Source of the DNA: Pelagibius sp965227505
GTDB taxonomy: Bacteria; Pseudomonadota; Alphaproteobacteria; Kiloniellales; Kiloniellaceae
Assembly (NCBI RefSeq): GCF_965227505.1
Contig: NZ_OZ245757.1
Location: forward strand, 186,001-250,000
Direction of reading: 5' to 3'
Length of the DNA: 64,000 nt
Position 1 is the stretch's first letter; each line of letters starts with the position of its first letter. Shown one piece after another: positions 1 to 8,363 of this stretch. The position numbers and the translations under genes were made by a program. The notes below the pieces were generated by a model, which worked only from the letters and a program-made list of their open reading frames with translations, ran no database searches and was not told where the DNA came from.

Positions 1-1
1 C

Positions 2-277
2 CTGCTCAACATTCTGAACCCGAAACTGTCGCTCTTCTTCCTGGCCTTTCTGCCCCAGTTCGTCCCCGCGGCAGCGCCCAACGCCACCGCCTCCATGCTG
101 GTGCTGGCGGCCACCTTCATGGCGCTGACCTTCATCGTTTTCGTCGGCTACGGTGCTTTCGCCTCGGCGACCCGCCGCTACGTGATCTCAAAGCCCAGGG
201 TCATGCTGTGGCTGAGGCGCGGCTTTGCCGGCGCCTTCGGCCTGCTCGGCCTGCGCCTGGCTCTCGCCGAGCGCTGA
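2..277 (+). CDS. LysE family translocator, C-terminal part (5' end outside window)
   Basis: The frame is open from base 2 and ends at 277, giving the last 91 residues of an inner-membrane exporter of the LysE/RhtB type, which extrudes amino acids or similar small molecules. The visible part begins with the family motif LLNILNPKLSLFFLAFLPQF, where the Asn-Pro-Lys turn inside a membrane helix is characteristic. Two further hydrophobic segments and a short basic C-terminus follow. The N-terminal half lies left of the window, so the true start is not visible. The substrate cannot be told from sequence. The next gene is convergent. Confidence 0.85.
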   Translation: MLNILNPKLSLFFLAFLPQFVPAAAPNATASMLVLAATFMALTFIVFVGYGAFASATRRYVISKPRVMLWLRRGFAGAFGLLGLRLALAER

Positions 278-310
278 GCCTTACAAACCCTGAGGCCGCA
301 GCCGCGCGGG

Positions 311-802
311 TCAGCGCCGGGCGCGACGGCCTTCGGGTTCTGTGTATCCGCTCAAAGCATCGCGCTCCGTAAGCTGACGGACGACCTCCAGAAGCGCGCG
401 GCGCTGCGCGCCACTGAGCCCGGCGAAGAGCTTGTCCTCGGCCAGGTCGATCTGGGGGCGGATGGTCTTGAACCAGGTTTCGCCTTTGGCCGAGAGTCGG
501 TAGCCGATCGACCGGCCGTCGCCGGTCTTGCGCTCCCGCAGCAGGACGCCGTCGCGGATCAGCGGCTTCAGCGACGTCGTCATGACCGAGGGGGCGGAGG
601 CCATGGCGGCGCAGATGTCTTTATGGGTGACCCCGGGGTTCAGCATCACCAGTTCCAGAGTCATGAACTGCAGCGGGGTGATGGCCTGGTCGGCGAAGAC
701 CTCGGAGAAGACCTGCTGCCCGCGCAGGAAGGCATGGCGGAACAGGTGCCCGCCCAGGCCGTTCAACAGGCCGTAGTCCAGGTGTTGCGGTGGGCGCGTC
801 AT
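311..802 (-). CDS. MarR family transcriptional regulator
   Basis: A 163-residue winged-helix DNA-binding protein of normal MarR length. The recognition helix region lies around residues 58-85, and the wing with the Asp-Gly-Arg turn (KTGDGRSIGYRL) around 92-104. The start codon follows the dctM stop with one base between, so it is the last gene of the dctP-monooxygenase-dctQ-dctM operon and probably senses that operon's substrate or product. MarR proteins usually repress their own operon and are released by an aromatic or phenolic ligand. A 15-bp palindrome at 5277-5291, upstream of dctP, is a candidate site, but this pairing is inference. Confidence 0.88.
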   Translation of the reverse strand: MTRPPQHLDYGLLNGLGGHLFRHAFLRGQQVFSEVFADQAITPLQFMTLELVMLNPGVTHKDICAAMASAPSVMTTSLKPLIRDGVLLRERKTGDGRSIGYRLSAKGETWFKTIRPQIDLAEDKLFAGLSGAQRRALLEVVRQLTERDALSGYTEPEGRRARR

Positions 803-803
803 T

Positions 804-2126
804 TCAGAACATCGCCCGCATGAGCCACAGCGTGATCCCGGGAAAGGCGGCCAGGATCACAATACGCAGGATATCGCTCAGCACGAAGGGCGCCACCCCG
901 CGATAGGTGACGCTCAAAGGAATATCGCGCGCCAGGGAATGAATAATGAAGAGATTCAGGCCCACGGGGGGTGTGATCAGGCCGACTTCCACCACCATCA
1001 GCGCGAGGATGCCGAACCAGATGGCCGTTTCCTCCGGCGTCAGGCCGAAGTCCAGGGCCATGACGATGGGGAAGAAGATCGGGATGGTGAGCAGGATCAT
1101 GGAGAGCGAGTCCATGACGCAGCCGAAGACCAGGTAGCAGGCCAGGATCAGGGTCAGCACAACCCAGGGCGAGAGCCCGGACGCCGTGACCCAGTCGGCG
1201 GCGGCCTGGGGCGTCTGGGTGAGGGCAAGAAAGGTGTTCAGCGCCTGCGCGCCCAGCACGATGAAAAAGATCATGGCCGTTGCGGAGGCAGCGCCCAGGA
1301 CGCAGTCGACGAAATCGCGGTGGCTGAGGCGTCCGACCGCCAGGGCATAGGCGCCGGTGGCCACGGCGCCGATGGCCGCCGCTTCGGTCGGGGTGAACCA
1401 GCCGAGATAGATGCCGCCGATGACGAGGGCGAAGATGAAGACCACCGGCCAGATGGCGGCCAGGGCGCGGAAGCGCTCCCGATACGGCACGCGGGGGGCG
1501 GTCTGGGCGGCCTCCGGTCTTACCCGGGCGTAGATGGCGACCGTGGCCATGTAGCCCAGCGCCGCCAGGATGCCGGGGATCAGGGCAGCGACGAACATCT
1601 TGATGATGTTCTGCTCGGTCAGGATGGCATAGATCACCAGGATAACCGAGGGCGGGATCAGGATGCCCAGCGTGCCGCCGGCCGCCAGCACGCCGGTGGA
1701 GAGCGCATCGGAAAAGCGCAGTCGCCGCATTTCCGGCAGGGCGACCTGACCCATCGTGGCGGCGGTGGCCAGGGAGGAGCCGCAGACCGCGCCGAAACCG
1801 CCGCAGGCCCCGACGGCGGCCATGGCGACACCGCCACGGCGGTGGCCCAGCCAGTCGGCAGCGGCGCGGAACAGGCTCTCCGACATGCCGGACTTGGCCG
1901 CGAACTGACCCATCAGCAGAAAAAGCGGCACGATGGAGAGCGAATAGCTGGAGAAGGTGTCGTAGGTCAGCGACTTCATCTGGGCCAGAACCGGCACTGG
2001 CGTTCCTGTCACGATCCAGGTACCGGCGAGGCCGGTCAGCAGCATGGCCGCGCCGATGGGCATGCGCAGGAAGATCAGGCCCAGCATCACCGCAAAGGCG
2101 AGGGCGGAGAGGGCAAGGCCGCTCAT
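804..2126 (-). CDS. dctM: TRAP transporter large permease (DctM family)
   Basis: A 440-residue, very hydrophobic protein with about twelve membrane segments, the usual size for the ion-coupled channel subunit of a TRAP importer. Family features include FLRMPIGAAML near the N-terminus, the PLFLLMGQFAAKSG loop and GGTLGILIPPSVILVIYA. The ATG overlaps the TGA of dctQ (ATGA), so the two subunits are translationally coupled. It works with DctQ (2123-2671) and the periplasmic receptor DctP (4157-5206). The substrate is unknown. The embedded FAD monooxygenase and terminal MarR gene hint at an aromatic or other ring carboxylate, which is only inference. Confidence 0.93.
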   Translation of the reverse strand: MSGLALSALAFAVMLGLIFLRMPIGAAMLLTGLAGTWIVTGTPVPVLAQMKSLTYDTFSSYSLSIVPLFLLMGQFAAKSGMSESLFRAAADWLGHRRGGVAMAAVGACGGFGAVCGSSLATAATMGQVALPEMRRLRFSDALSTGVLAAGGTLGILIPPSVILVIYAILTEQNIIKMFVAALIPGILAALGYMATVAIYARVRPEAAQTAPRVPYRERFRALAAIWPVVFIFALVIGGIYLGWFTPTEAAAIGAVATGAYALAVGRLSHRDFVDCVLGAASATAMIFFIVLGAQALNTFLALTQTPQAAADWVTASGLSPWVVLTLILACYLVFGCVMDSLSMILLTIPIFFPIVMALDFGLTPEETAIWFGILALMVVEVGLITPPVGLNLFIIHSLARDIPLSVTYRGVAPFVLSDILRIVILAAFPGITLWLMRAMF

Positions 2127-2671
2127 CGCGTCTCCTGCCTGCGGATCGCCTCATTGAGGCTGCGCCAGACGGTGTAGAGGCAGACAAGCGCGAAGAAGAC
2201 CGCACCGGGAAAGGCTGCCGCGTAGGCGTAGCCGAGCTTGAAGCCCAGGATCATGGTCGTTTCGCCGTAGGAGAACTTGTCGAGCATGCCGAACCAGAGC
2301 CGCCAGGCGATCAGCCCGGCGGCTGCGGTAAGGGCGATATTGCCGATCATCGCCAGCGAGGCCTGGGCCCGTACCGGCAGGCGGGAGATGAAGATATCTA
2401 CGGTGACATGGCCGCGGCGGTACTGACACCAGGGCAGAAAGGCAAAGACAGCGACGGCGCAGCCCGCCTCCACCAGCTCGAAATCGCCGGGGACAGGCCC
2501 CAACCCGGCAAAGGAAAAGCCGCGCCCGATGATCGAGACCACGGTCATCAGCGCGATGCCGGTCAGAACCACGCCGCCGGCCAGAGCCAGGACGCGGCAG
2601 ACCGCGCCGAGTGCGCGCCCGATGCGGGCTTCCAGTTGGGGAGCGACCCCCGCTGCCTCCGGGCTGGTCAC
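2123..2671 (-). CDS. dctQ: TRAP transporter small permease (DctQ family)
   Basis: A 182-residue membrane protein with four predicted helices, the normal form of the TRAP small subunit that docks the large permease. The conserved Trp-Cys-rich segment FLPWCQYRRGHVTVDIF, typical of DctQ, is present near the middle. The start is a GTG at 2669-2671, three bases after the monooxygenase stop, and the stop overlaps the dctM start. This places it firmly inside the operon. Confidence 0.9.
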   Translation of the reverse strand: MTSPEAAGVAPQLEARIGRALGAVCRVLALAGGVVLTGIALMTVVSIIGRGFSFAGLGPVPGDFELVEAGCAVAVFAFLPWCQYRRGHVTVDIFISRLPVRAQASLAMIGNIALTAAAGLIAWRLWFGMLDKFSYGETTMILGFKLGYAYAAAFPGAVFFALVCLYTVWRSLNEAIRRQETR

Positions 2672-2674
2672 GGA

Positions 2675-3925
2675 TCAGACGGCGACGATCGACGGGCGGG
2701 CGTTCAGCGTTTCCACATCGAAGCCGGCGATGTGCTTGTAGGCTTTCGCGGTGCGGTCCAGCTCTTCATGGCTGAGTACGTCCTCAATCTTCTCGAATCC
2801 CCCTGGTGCCCGCTCCTCGACGATGTCGAGGACCCTGTCCGGCCCGTCGCCGCGGTTGGCCGTGACGATCTTTGCCGTGGCCGGGCGGCGCTCCTCATCG
2901 TAGGCGGAGAGCGCCTCCGCCGAAAGCCCTCTCTGGATCAGTTCACGTGTGAGCACCCGTGCATCGATGATGGCCTGGGTCGCTCCGTTGGAGCCGATGG
3001 GATACATGGCATGGGCCGCGTCGCCCAGCAGGGTCATGCGGCCATGGGTCCAGCGGGGCAGAGGATCGCGGTCGACCATGGGGTACTCGTAGACGCTTTC
3101 GGCCTGGCGGATGATCGCCGGGACGTCCAGCCAGTCGAAGTGCCAGTCGGCAAAGCGCGGCAGGAAGTCCTCCAGTGCGCCCTTGCGGTTCCAGTCCTCC
3201 CGCTTCCAGAGGGTGTCCGGCGGCATCGCCAGATCGGCGATCCAGTTGATGACGGCGTCCTCTCCCTCCTCGGAAAGGGGATAGCAGACAAACTTGCGTG
3301 CCTTGCAGCCGGCCATGGCCATGGCAGCGCCGCCGAGGAAGCGCGGGCCGCGGGTGACGCCACGCCACATCATGATGCCGCCCCAGACCGGCAGGCCTTC
3401 GTCGGGATAGAGCTTTGCCCGGGCCGTCGAGTGGATACCGTCGGCCGCGACGAAGAGGCTGCCGCGCTCGGTTCCAAGAGACCTGCCGGTCTCCCGCTCG
3501 GAAAGGTCGACCTCCACGCCCTCGGCCGTCTCCCGCCAGCCCTCGACGGCCGTGCCGCTGCGGACCGCCTCCGGTCCCAGTCGCGCCCGGGCCGTCTCCA
3601 GCAGCATCATCTGCAGCTTGCCGCGATGAATGGAGAACTGCGGCCAGTCGTAGCCGGCGCTCTGGCCCCGCGGCTCCTTCCAGATCAGCCTGCCGCCGGT
3701 GGAGAAATAGGCCACCTCGCGGGTCCGCAGCGCGATCCGGTCGAGATCCTCCAGCAGGCCGAGTTCGGTCAGCTCGCGCACCGCATGGGGTTGCAGGTTG
3801 ATGCCGACGCCCAGCGGCTTCAGTTCCTTCACCGCTTCGAAGACCCGTACGGGAATGCCTGCCTGATGGAGGCTGAGCGCCAGGGTGAGGCCGCCGATGC
3901 CGGCCCCGGAAACAAGAACGGTCAT
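2675..3925 (-). CDS. FAD-dependent monooxygenase (salicylate-hydroxylase-like)
   Basis: A 416-residue flavoprotein of the PHBH/salicylate hydroxylase class. The N-terminal dinucleotide fold GAGIGGLTLAL is at about residues 7-17, a DG motif appears in FVAADGIHSTAR, and the second FAD motif LLGDAAHAMYPIGSNGA is at about residues 297-313. Such enzymes use NAD(P)H and O2 to hydroxylate an aromatic or N-heterocyclic ring, often with decarboxylation. The ATG has a good ribosome site (GAGGAG) eight bases upstream. The gene lies between the TRAP receptor and the TRAP membrane genes, so it probably acts on what the transporter brings in. The substrate cannot be read from sequence. Confidence 0.88.
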   Translation of the reverse strand: MTVLVSGAGIGGLTLALSLHQAGIPVRVFEAVKELKPLGVGINLQPHAVRELTELGLLEDLDRIALRTREVAYFSTGGRLIWKEPRGQSAGYDWPQFSIHRGKLQMMLLETARARLGPEAVRSGTAVEGWRETAEGVEVDLSERETGRSLGTERGSLFVAADGIHSTARAKLYPDEGLPVWGGIMMWRGVTRGPRFLGGAAMAMAGCKARKFVCYPLSEEGEDAVINWIADLAMPPDTLWKREDWNRKGALEDFLPRFADWHFDWLDVPAIIRQAESVYEYPMVDRDPLPRWTHGRMTLLGDAAHAMYPIGSNGATQAIIDARVLTRELIQRGLSAEALSAYDEERRPATAKIVTANRGDGPDRVLDIVEERAPGGFEKIEDVLSHEELDRTAKAYKHIAGFDVETLNARPSIVAV

Positions 3926-4020
3926 GACTAAGTCTCCTCACGTGAGTGCTGGCAGCCTGTTGCCGCACCACGACCTTCAGGGCCCTATTCCAAAGCGCAG
4001 CGGCGGAGACCGGTGCAGCA

Positions 4021-4127
4021 TGCTTCGAGACGGGCCTTTCGGCCCTCCTCAGCATGAGGTCGTGCCTTGAGATCCAAGACCAACCTCATCCTGAGGTGCG
4101 GAGCGGAGCGAAGCCTCGAAGGATACG
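4021..4127. repeat. Mosaic intergenic repeat, copy A (degenerate)
   Basis: Two head-to-head half units are seen: GCTTCGAGACGGGC, a short hairpin and CCTCAGCATGAGG, then about 25 bases, then CCTCATCCTGAGGTGCGG and CCTCGAAGGATACG. The same arrangement occurs at 32281-32384 and 34945-35035. It fills most of the dctP-monooxygenase gap (3926-4156). It could act as an mRNA-stabilising or attenuating element between the receptor gene and the rest of the operon. Confidence 0.7.
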
Positions 4128-4156
4128 CCATGGCGCTGTGACGAAGCGCCTCGGCC

Positions 4157-5206
4157 TCACTCTTCGCCGGCGTACTTGGAGATCAGCGCCTTGGCATCGG
4201 CCACCATGGCCGCGCCGTCGTAGCCCTGGCCATTCATCTCCGCGATCCAGGCCTCGGCCAGGGGCGCGGCGGCGGCCTTCCAGCGCTCGACCTCCTCGGG
4301 TGCGAGCTTGCGGATCGCGTTGCCTGCCGCCTCGGCGGCCTTGATGCCCGGCGCGTCGCCTTCGTCCATGACCCGGCCGACCCAGGCCGAGGTTTCGCGG
4401 CCCGAGTTCGCGTCGATGATCGCCCGCAGGTCGTCCGGCAGTCCGTCGTAGCGGGCCTTGTTCATCACGAAGACGAAGAAGGCGGTGTAGAAGCCGCGCG
4501 CGGAGTCGAAGTCGGTGTGGCTGTTGACCAGTTCCGCCACCTTCAGCGGCGTGGTGACCTCCCAGGGAATGACGGTTCCGTCGATGACGCCCTTGGAAAG
4601 CGCCTCCGGCATCGCCGGCACCGGCATGCCCACCGGCGTGGCGCCGAGGGCGGAGAGCAAGGCATTCACCTGGCGGGTCGGGCCACGCAGCTTCAGGCCG
4701 TTCATGTCCTCCAGCCTGGAGACGCCGTCGCCCTTCACGTGCAGCAGGCCGGGGCTGTGGACGTGGACCGCGAGGACCTGCACGGCGGAGAACTCCGGCT
4801 TCAGATACTTCTCAAAGAAGTCCCAGGCCGCCTTGCTGGTGTTCTCGGCCGAGGCGGGCATGAACGGCAGTTCGAAGGCCTCGGTGCCGGGAAACCGGCC
4901 GGAGGTGTAGCCGGGCAGGGTCCAGACGATGTCGACCACGCCGTCCTTGGCCTGATCGAAAAGGGCCGGCGGTTTGCCGCCCAGCTGCATGGCGGGATAG
5001 ACCTCCACCTTGATGCGGCCGCCGGACTCCGCCTCGACCTTCTCAGCCCAAGGGGTAATGAAGTTTTTCGGCACGGGTGCCGGCGCCGGCAAGAAGTGGT
5101 GAACCCTCAGGGTCACCTCCTGCGCTGTGGCCGGGCCAGGCACGACCGCGCTGAACAGAGCAGTCAGGGCCAAGGCCGCGACGGCAAGGGTGGTCAATCG
5201 CTTCAT
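4157..5206 (-). CDS. dctP: TRAP transporter substrate-binding protein (DctP family)
   Basis: A 349-residue periplasmic receptor. The ATG at 5206 was chosen because it is preceded by GGGAGG and begins a clean signal peptide (MKRLTTLAVAALALTALF, cleaved after PATAQ or nearby). An upstream in-frame ATG at 5272 would add an uncharged-poor, unlikely leader. Family landmarks are the segment LKLRGPTRQVNALLSALGATPVG cut here to its core LKLRGPTRQVNALL, containing the conserved Arg that binds substrate carboxylate in TRAP receptors, and VIPWEVTTPLK. It leads the TRAP operon, and mosaic repeat copy A separates it from the next gene. Confidence 0.92.
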   Translation of the reverse strand: MKRLTTLAVAALALTALFSAVVPGPATAQEVTLRVHHFLPAPAPVPKNFITPWAEKVEAESGGRIKVEVYPAMQLGGKPPALFDQAKDGVVDIVWTLPGYTSGRFPGTEAFELPFMPASAENTSKAAWDFFEKYLKPEFSAVQVLAVHVHSPGLLHVKGDGVSRLEDMNGLKLRGPTRQVNALLSALGATPVGMPVPAMPEALSKGVIDGTVIPWEVTTPLKVAELVNSHTDFDSARGFYTAFFVFVMNKARYDGLPDDLRAIIDANSGRETSAWVGRVMDEGDAPGIKAAEAAGNAIRKLAPEEVERWKAAAAPLAEAWIAEMNGQGYDGAAMVADAKALISKYAGEE

Positions 5207-5276
5207 CGGTTCCTCCCAGTCTGGGCGACCGCTGGTTCGGTCGCTTGGTGTCCGGTCCGCCGCAGCGGCCAAGATT

Positions 5277-5291
5277 GTTTATGTCATAAAC
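5277..5291. promoter_or_regulatory. Perfect 15-bp palindrome, candidate operator of the dctP operon
   Basis: The sequence is GTTTATG-T-CATAAAC, a perfect seven-base inverted repeat around one central base. It lies 71 bases upstream of the dctP ATG in an otherwise GC-rich 109-base gap between the epimerase and dctP. A second inverted repeat (GCGACC...GGTCGC) lies between it and dctP. Placement and symmetry fit an operator, possibly for the MarR protein encoded at the end of the operon. No core promoter is obvious. Confidence 0.55.
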
Positions 5292-5315
5292 GAATATCGC
5301 AGGATGCGCTTCGGT

Positions 5316-6320
5316 TCAACCCTGCCGTCGTTTGTCCTCCTCGACCGGATAGGGACCTTGGTCGAAGGTCTCGGCATGGTATCCCTTGGACCCGACCAGC
5401 CGGGCGAGGGGGCTGCGCGGGTCCTGCCCGGAGCGCAGCAACGCGATGGCCCGGGCGAAGTCGTACCGCGGACGCCATCCAAGGTCCCGGCGCGCGCGCG
5501 CGTTCACGTAGACCCGGTCGATCGCATCCGGGAGCCGCCAGCCAAGCTGATCGTAGACTGTTCCAGCTTCTGGATGGAGGCGTCCGATCACCGCGGCCGC
5601 TTCGCCGCGCAGCGGCGCAAGGTCGCGCTGCGCGAAAGGCGAGGTTGCCGAGATAATGTAGCGGCCGAAGCCGATTTCCGGCGCACGCCGCGCCGCCGCC
5701 AGATGGGCGTCGACTATGTCCGCCAGGTCGGCGCGGCGATAGAGAAGCTCGTTGGTCTTGATGTTTTCATCCGCATAGGCGTCGCGGACCGCCGCACTGT
5801 CGTCTTCTTCCGGAAAGAAGCGCGACGTCCGCAGCGCGAGACAGGCCAGACCCTGGTTGCGGTGAAAGAGCTGACAGAGATCCTCCGCCGCAGCCTTGGT
5901 CGCGCCGTAAATGTTCTTGGGTTGGGGAACGACGTCTTCGGTGATCCAGGCCGCGGGCTCACCCGGCCCCGGTACCAGCGCGTCTCCGAAGACGCTGGTC
6001 GTGCTGGTGAAGATGAAGGCCTCCACGCCGACCTCCACGGCTTCCTCGAGCAGGTTCAGGGTGCCGGTGATGTTGGTGTCGACAAAGTCCTGCCGGCTGT
6101 GGGTGACGACATGGGGTTTGTGCAGTGTGGCGGTATGGAAGACCACGTCCGCACGAGCCATGCTTTGGCGGACGGCCTCGCGGTCGGTGACGGAGGCCAC
6201 CCGGTCCGTGAAGGGTGATGGCAGGATGTCGAGGCCCAGAACGTTGTGCCCTGCGCCTCTGAGCGTGCGGACAAGGGCTTCGCCCAGATGGCCGCTGCTG
6301 CCGGTGACCAGGGCCTTCAT
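5316..6320 (-). CDS. NAD(P)-dependent epimerase/dehydratase (extended SDR)
   Basis: A 334-residue extended short-chain dehydrogenase. The cofactor motif GSSGHLG (GxxGxxG) is at residues 7-13, a Ser/Thr-rich segment FTSTTSVFGD precedes the active site, and the catalytic pair YGATK (YxxxK) lies near residue 140. Family members epimerise, dehydrate or reduce nucleotide sugars or related alcohols. No more specific signature was recognised. It lies upstream of dctP on the same strand with a 109-base gap that carries a palindrome, so it is probably a separate unit. The Shine-Dalgarno sequence is weak. Confidence 0.85.
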   Translation of the reverse strand: MKALVTGSSGHLGEALVRTLRGAGHNVLGLDILPSPFTDRVASVTDREAVRQSMARADVVFHTATLHKPHVVTHSRQDFVDTNITGTLNLLEEAVEVGVEAFIFTSTTSVFGDALVPGPGEPAAWITEDVVPQPKNIYGATKAAAEDLCQLFHRNQGLACLALRTSRFFPEEDDSAAVRDAYADENIKTNELLYRRADLADIVDAHLAAARRAPEIGFGRYIISATSPFAQRDLAPLRGEAAAVIGRLHPEAGTVYDQLGWRLPDAIDRVYVNARARRDLGWRPRYDFARAIALLRSGQDPRSPLARLVGSKGYHAETFDQGPYPVEEDKRRQG

Positions 6321-6368
6321 CGACTGTTACGCTTGTTCAACACCCAATCCATGACCCCAATCCGTCGA

Positions 6369-7271
6369 CTACGCGAGTTCGCCCTCCAGCCAGGACAGCA
6401 GCGCTTTCATTTCGGGCCGCAGCTGGCGTTTGTGGTGGCGGTAGACCGCGATTTCCTCGCCCCGTACCACAGATTGATCGAAAGGCCTGATCAATTGGCC
6501 GGACTCCAGCAGCTTACCCACGGCGCGCCGCCAGCCAAGCCCGATTCCATGGCCTTCCACCGCCGCCTGAATCATGACCGGATAGCTGTCGAAAACGCTG
6601 CCGTCGTGACCGACGCGCTGGTTGGCCCCAACCGCCTGCAGCCAGTCGTCCCACTCGATCCAGTCCTGCGGGTCGACAGAGTGGTGGAGCAGTCGTTGTG
6701 CCGCAAGATCAGACAGCGATAGCGGTGTGTCCTCGTCTTTCAGGTAGCTCGGACTGCAGACCGGGAAGACCTCGTCGGCTGCCGTGAAGACCAGCCGGTG
6801 CGGGCCGCAAGCCCTCTCGGCGGTCTGAATGGCGACGTCGAAATCGTCGTCCGACAGCGCGACCGGCCGCGTCGAGGCGGTGATCCGGACGTCGATCCTC
6901 GGATGCTGCTGATGAAAGGCGGAGATGTGGGGCATCAGCCAGTAGAAAGCATAGCAGAGCTCGGCGAAGAGAACGACCTCGCCATCGCGCCGCTTGCCGC
7001 GCAGTTCGCCGGCACCGGCGGCCATGCTCTCCAGGCTTTCCGAGACGATGCGGCTGAAGTCCTGGCCGGCCTGGGTCAGGAACACGGCCCGATGCCGGCG
7101 CTCGAAGAGCTTCACGCCGAGATCCTCCTCCAGCGCGCGGATCTGCCGGCTGACCGCCGCCTGGGTCAGGTGCAGTTCCTCCGCGGCGCGGGTGAAGCTC
7201 TCCAGTCTGGCCGCCGCTTCGAAGGGGAGAAGACTGGTCAGAGGGGGCAGTGCCTTGCCGAGCTTATTCAT
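6369..7271 (-). CDS. LysR family transcriptional regulator (GcvA-like)
   Basis: A 300-residue LysR protein with the N-terminal helix-turn-helix at about residues 20-60 (FTRAAEELHLTQAAVSRQI) and a C-terminal periplasmic-binding-type effector domain. The opening resembles GcvA-type regulators. It is transcribed divergently from the DMT exporter gene, and the shared gap holds an imperfect LysR-type palindrome (7336-7351). The likely target is therefore the exporter and its own gene. The effector is unknown. Confidence 0.92.
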   Translation of the reverse strand: MNKLGKALPPLTSLLPFEAAARLESFTRAAEELHLTQAAVSRQIRALEEDLGVKLFERRHRAVFLTQAGQDFSRIVSESLESMAAGAGELRGKRRDGEVVLFAELCYAFYWLMPHISAFHQQHPRIDVRITASTRPVALSDDDFDVAIQTAERACGPHRLVFTAADEVFPVCSPSYLKDEDTPLSLSDLAAQRLLHHSVDPQDWIEWDDWLQAVGANQRVGHDGSVFDSYPVMIQAAVEGHGIGLGWRRAVGKLLESGQLIRPFDQSVVRGEEIAVYRHHKRQLRPEMKALLSWLEGELA

Positions 7272-7335
7272 AACTATTGGTAATGTTAAACAGCCGAAAG
7301 CTCATTTGAAAGAGAAGGGTAGCACGAACCATTCT

Positions 7336-7351
7336 TTACCAGAACTGATAA
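7336..7351. promoter_or_regulatory. Candidate LysR box upstream of the DMT exporter
   Basis: The sequence TTACCAGAACTGATAA is an imperfect palindrome (TTA-n-CAG-aa-CTG-n-TAA) that contains the T-N11-A core of LysR operators. It ends 25 bases before the exporter ATG, in an AT-rich gap between the divergent LysR and exporter genes. This position overlaps the expected promoter, so binding there could repress or activate. Confidence 0.4.
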
Positions 7352-7376
7352 ATCCACTGTATTCCGGAGCACAACA

Positions 7377-8363
7377 ATGGCGCCAGGCCCTGCCAGCCGC
7401 CCCGATGCGACCCTTGTGGGCGTGACCATGATCGTTGCCTCAGTGCTGATGATCTCCTTCGGCGATGCGGTCGTGAAATGGATCAGCGCCGATCTGACGC
7501 TCTGGCAGATCTTCGTGACCCGGTCTCTTCTGGCGATCCCCCTCTGCCTGCTTGTTCTGGGAGGGCTTCGTCAGGCTGTCGCGATCGGTCCGGGAAACGC
7601 CGGCTGGGTCTTCCTGCGCTGCCTGCTCCAGATGACTATGTGGATCGCGCTCTATGTCTCTTTGCCTCTTCTCAGCCTGCCGGTGGCTGCGGCGGCGATG
7701 TATACGGCGCCGCTGTTCATCGCGTTCTTTTCGGCCATCCTGATCGGGGAGCCGGTCGGCCCGAGGCGCGGCCTTGCCATCGCCATGGGGTTCGTCGGCG
7801 TTCTGATCGTCGTCAAGCCCGGCAGCGATGCCTTTTCCTATGCGACCTTGCTGCCGATCCTCGCGGCGGTCTGCTACGCGCTGGCGATGATCATCACCCG
7901 TGGCAGATGCCAGAACGAAAGCCCCTTCGTTCTGGCGCTGTGCCTGAATGCCATGCTCCTGGCCTCGGGAATGGTTGCGAGCGGTGGCGTCGCACTCCTG
8001 GACTTCAGCCCGCAGACGGCGGCGGTGAGCCCTTTCGTGCTTGGCCCCTGGGTAGCCCTGAGTGGGCAGGACTGGGCGCTCATGGCCGTGCTGGCCGTCC
8101 TGATCGTCGGGGCAGCGGCGGCTGCCGCCAAGGCCTATCAGTCCGGTCCGCCGGTGATCGTTGCGACCTTCGACTATTCCTACCTGATCTTCGCCATCGT
8201 CTGGAGCGCGCTGTTCTTTTCGGAGCTTCCGGACAGGGAGACGCTGGTCGGCATGGCTGTGATCTTCGCTGCCGGGCTGCTGGTCCTGCCGAAGCCAAGG
8301 ACGCGACCGGACGAGGCACTGCTGAGAGGGCGCGGCGGCGAACGGAAGGGCATGCGGCCCTAA
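7377..8363 (+). CDS. DMT superfamily transporter (EamA family)
   Basis: A 328-residue inner-membrane protein with about ten hydrophobic helices in two repeated EamA halves, the normal drug/metabolite exporter layout. The start ATG follows a GGAG ribosome site at suitable distance. LysR-controlled EamA proteins commonly export amino acids, purines or metabolites, but the substrate is unknown here. Its last four bases overlap the end of the convergent RraA-like gene. Confidence 0.88.
   Translation: MAPGPASRPDATLVGVTMIVASVLMISFGDAVVKWISADLTLWQIFVTRSLLAIPLCLLVLGGLRQAVAIGPGNAGWVFLRCLLQMTMWIALYVSLPLLSLPVAAAAMYTAPLFIAFFSAILIGEPVGPRRGLAIAMGFVGVLIVVKPGSDAFSYATLLPILAAVCYALAMIITRGRCQNESPFVLALCLNAMLLASGMVASGGVALLDFSPQTAAVSPFVLGPWVALSGQDWALMAVLAVLIVGAAAAAAKAYQSGPPVIVATFDYSYLIFAIVWSALFFSELPDRETLVGMAVIFAAGLLVLPKPRTRPDEALLRGRGGERKGMRP

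Noticed and set aside
939..2177. A 412-codon open frame on the plus strand opposite dctM
   Set aside because: Its product is rich in Gly, Asp, Gln, His and Arg with no family features, as expected for the antisense of a GC-rich gene. The minus-strand product is a clear TRAP permease.
2408..3931. A 507-codon open frame on the plus strand opposite the monooxygenase
   Set aside because: It runs across two real minus-strand genes and has no domain. Long antisense frames are common at this GC content.
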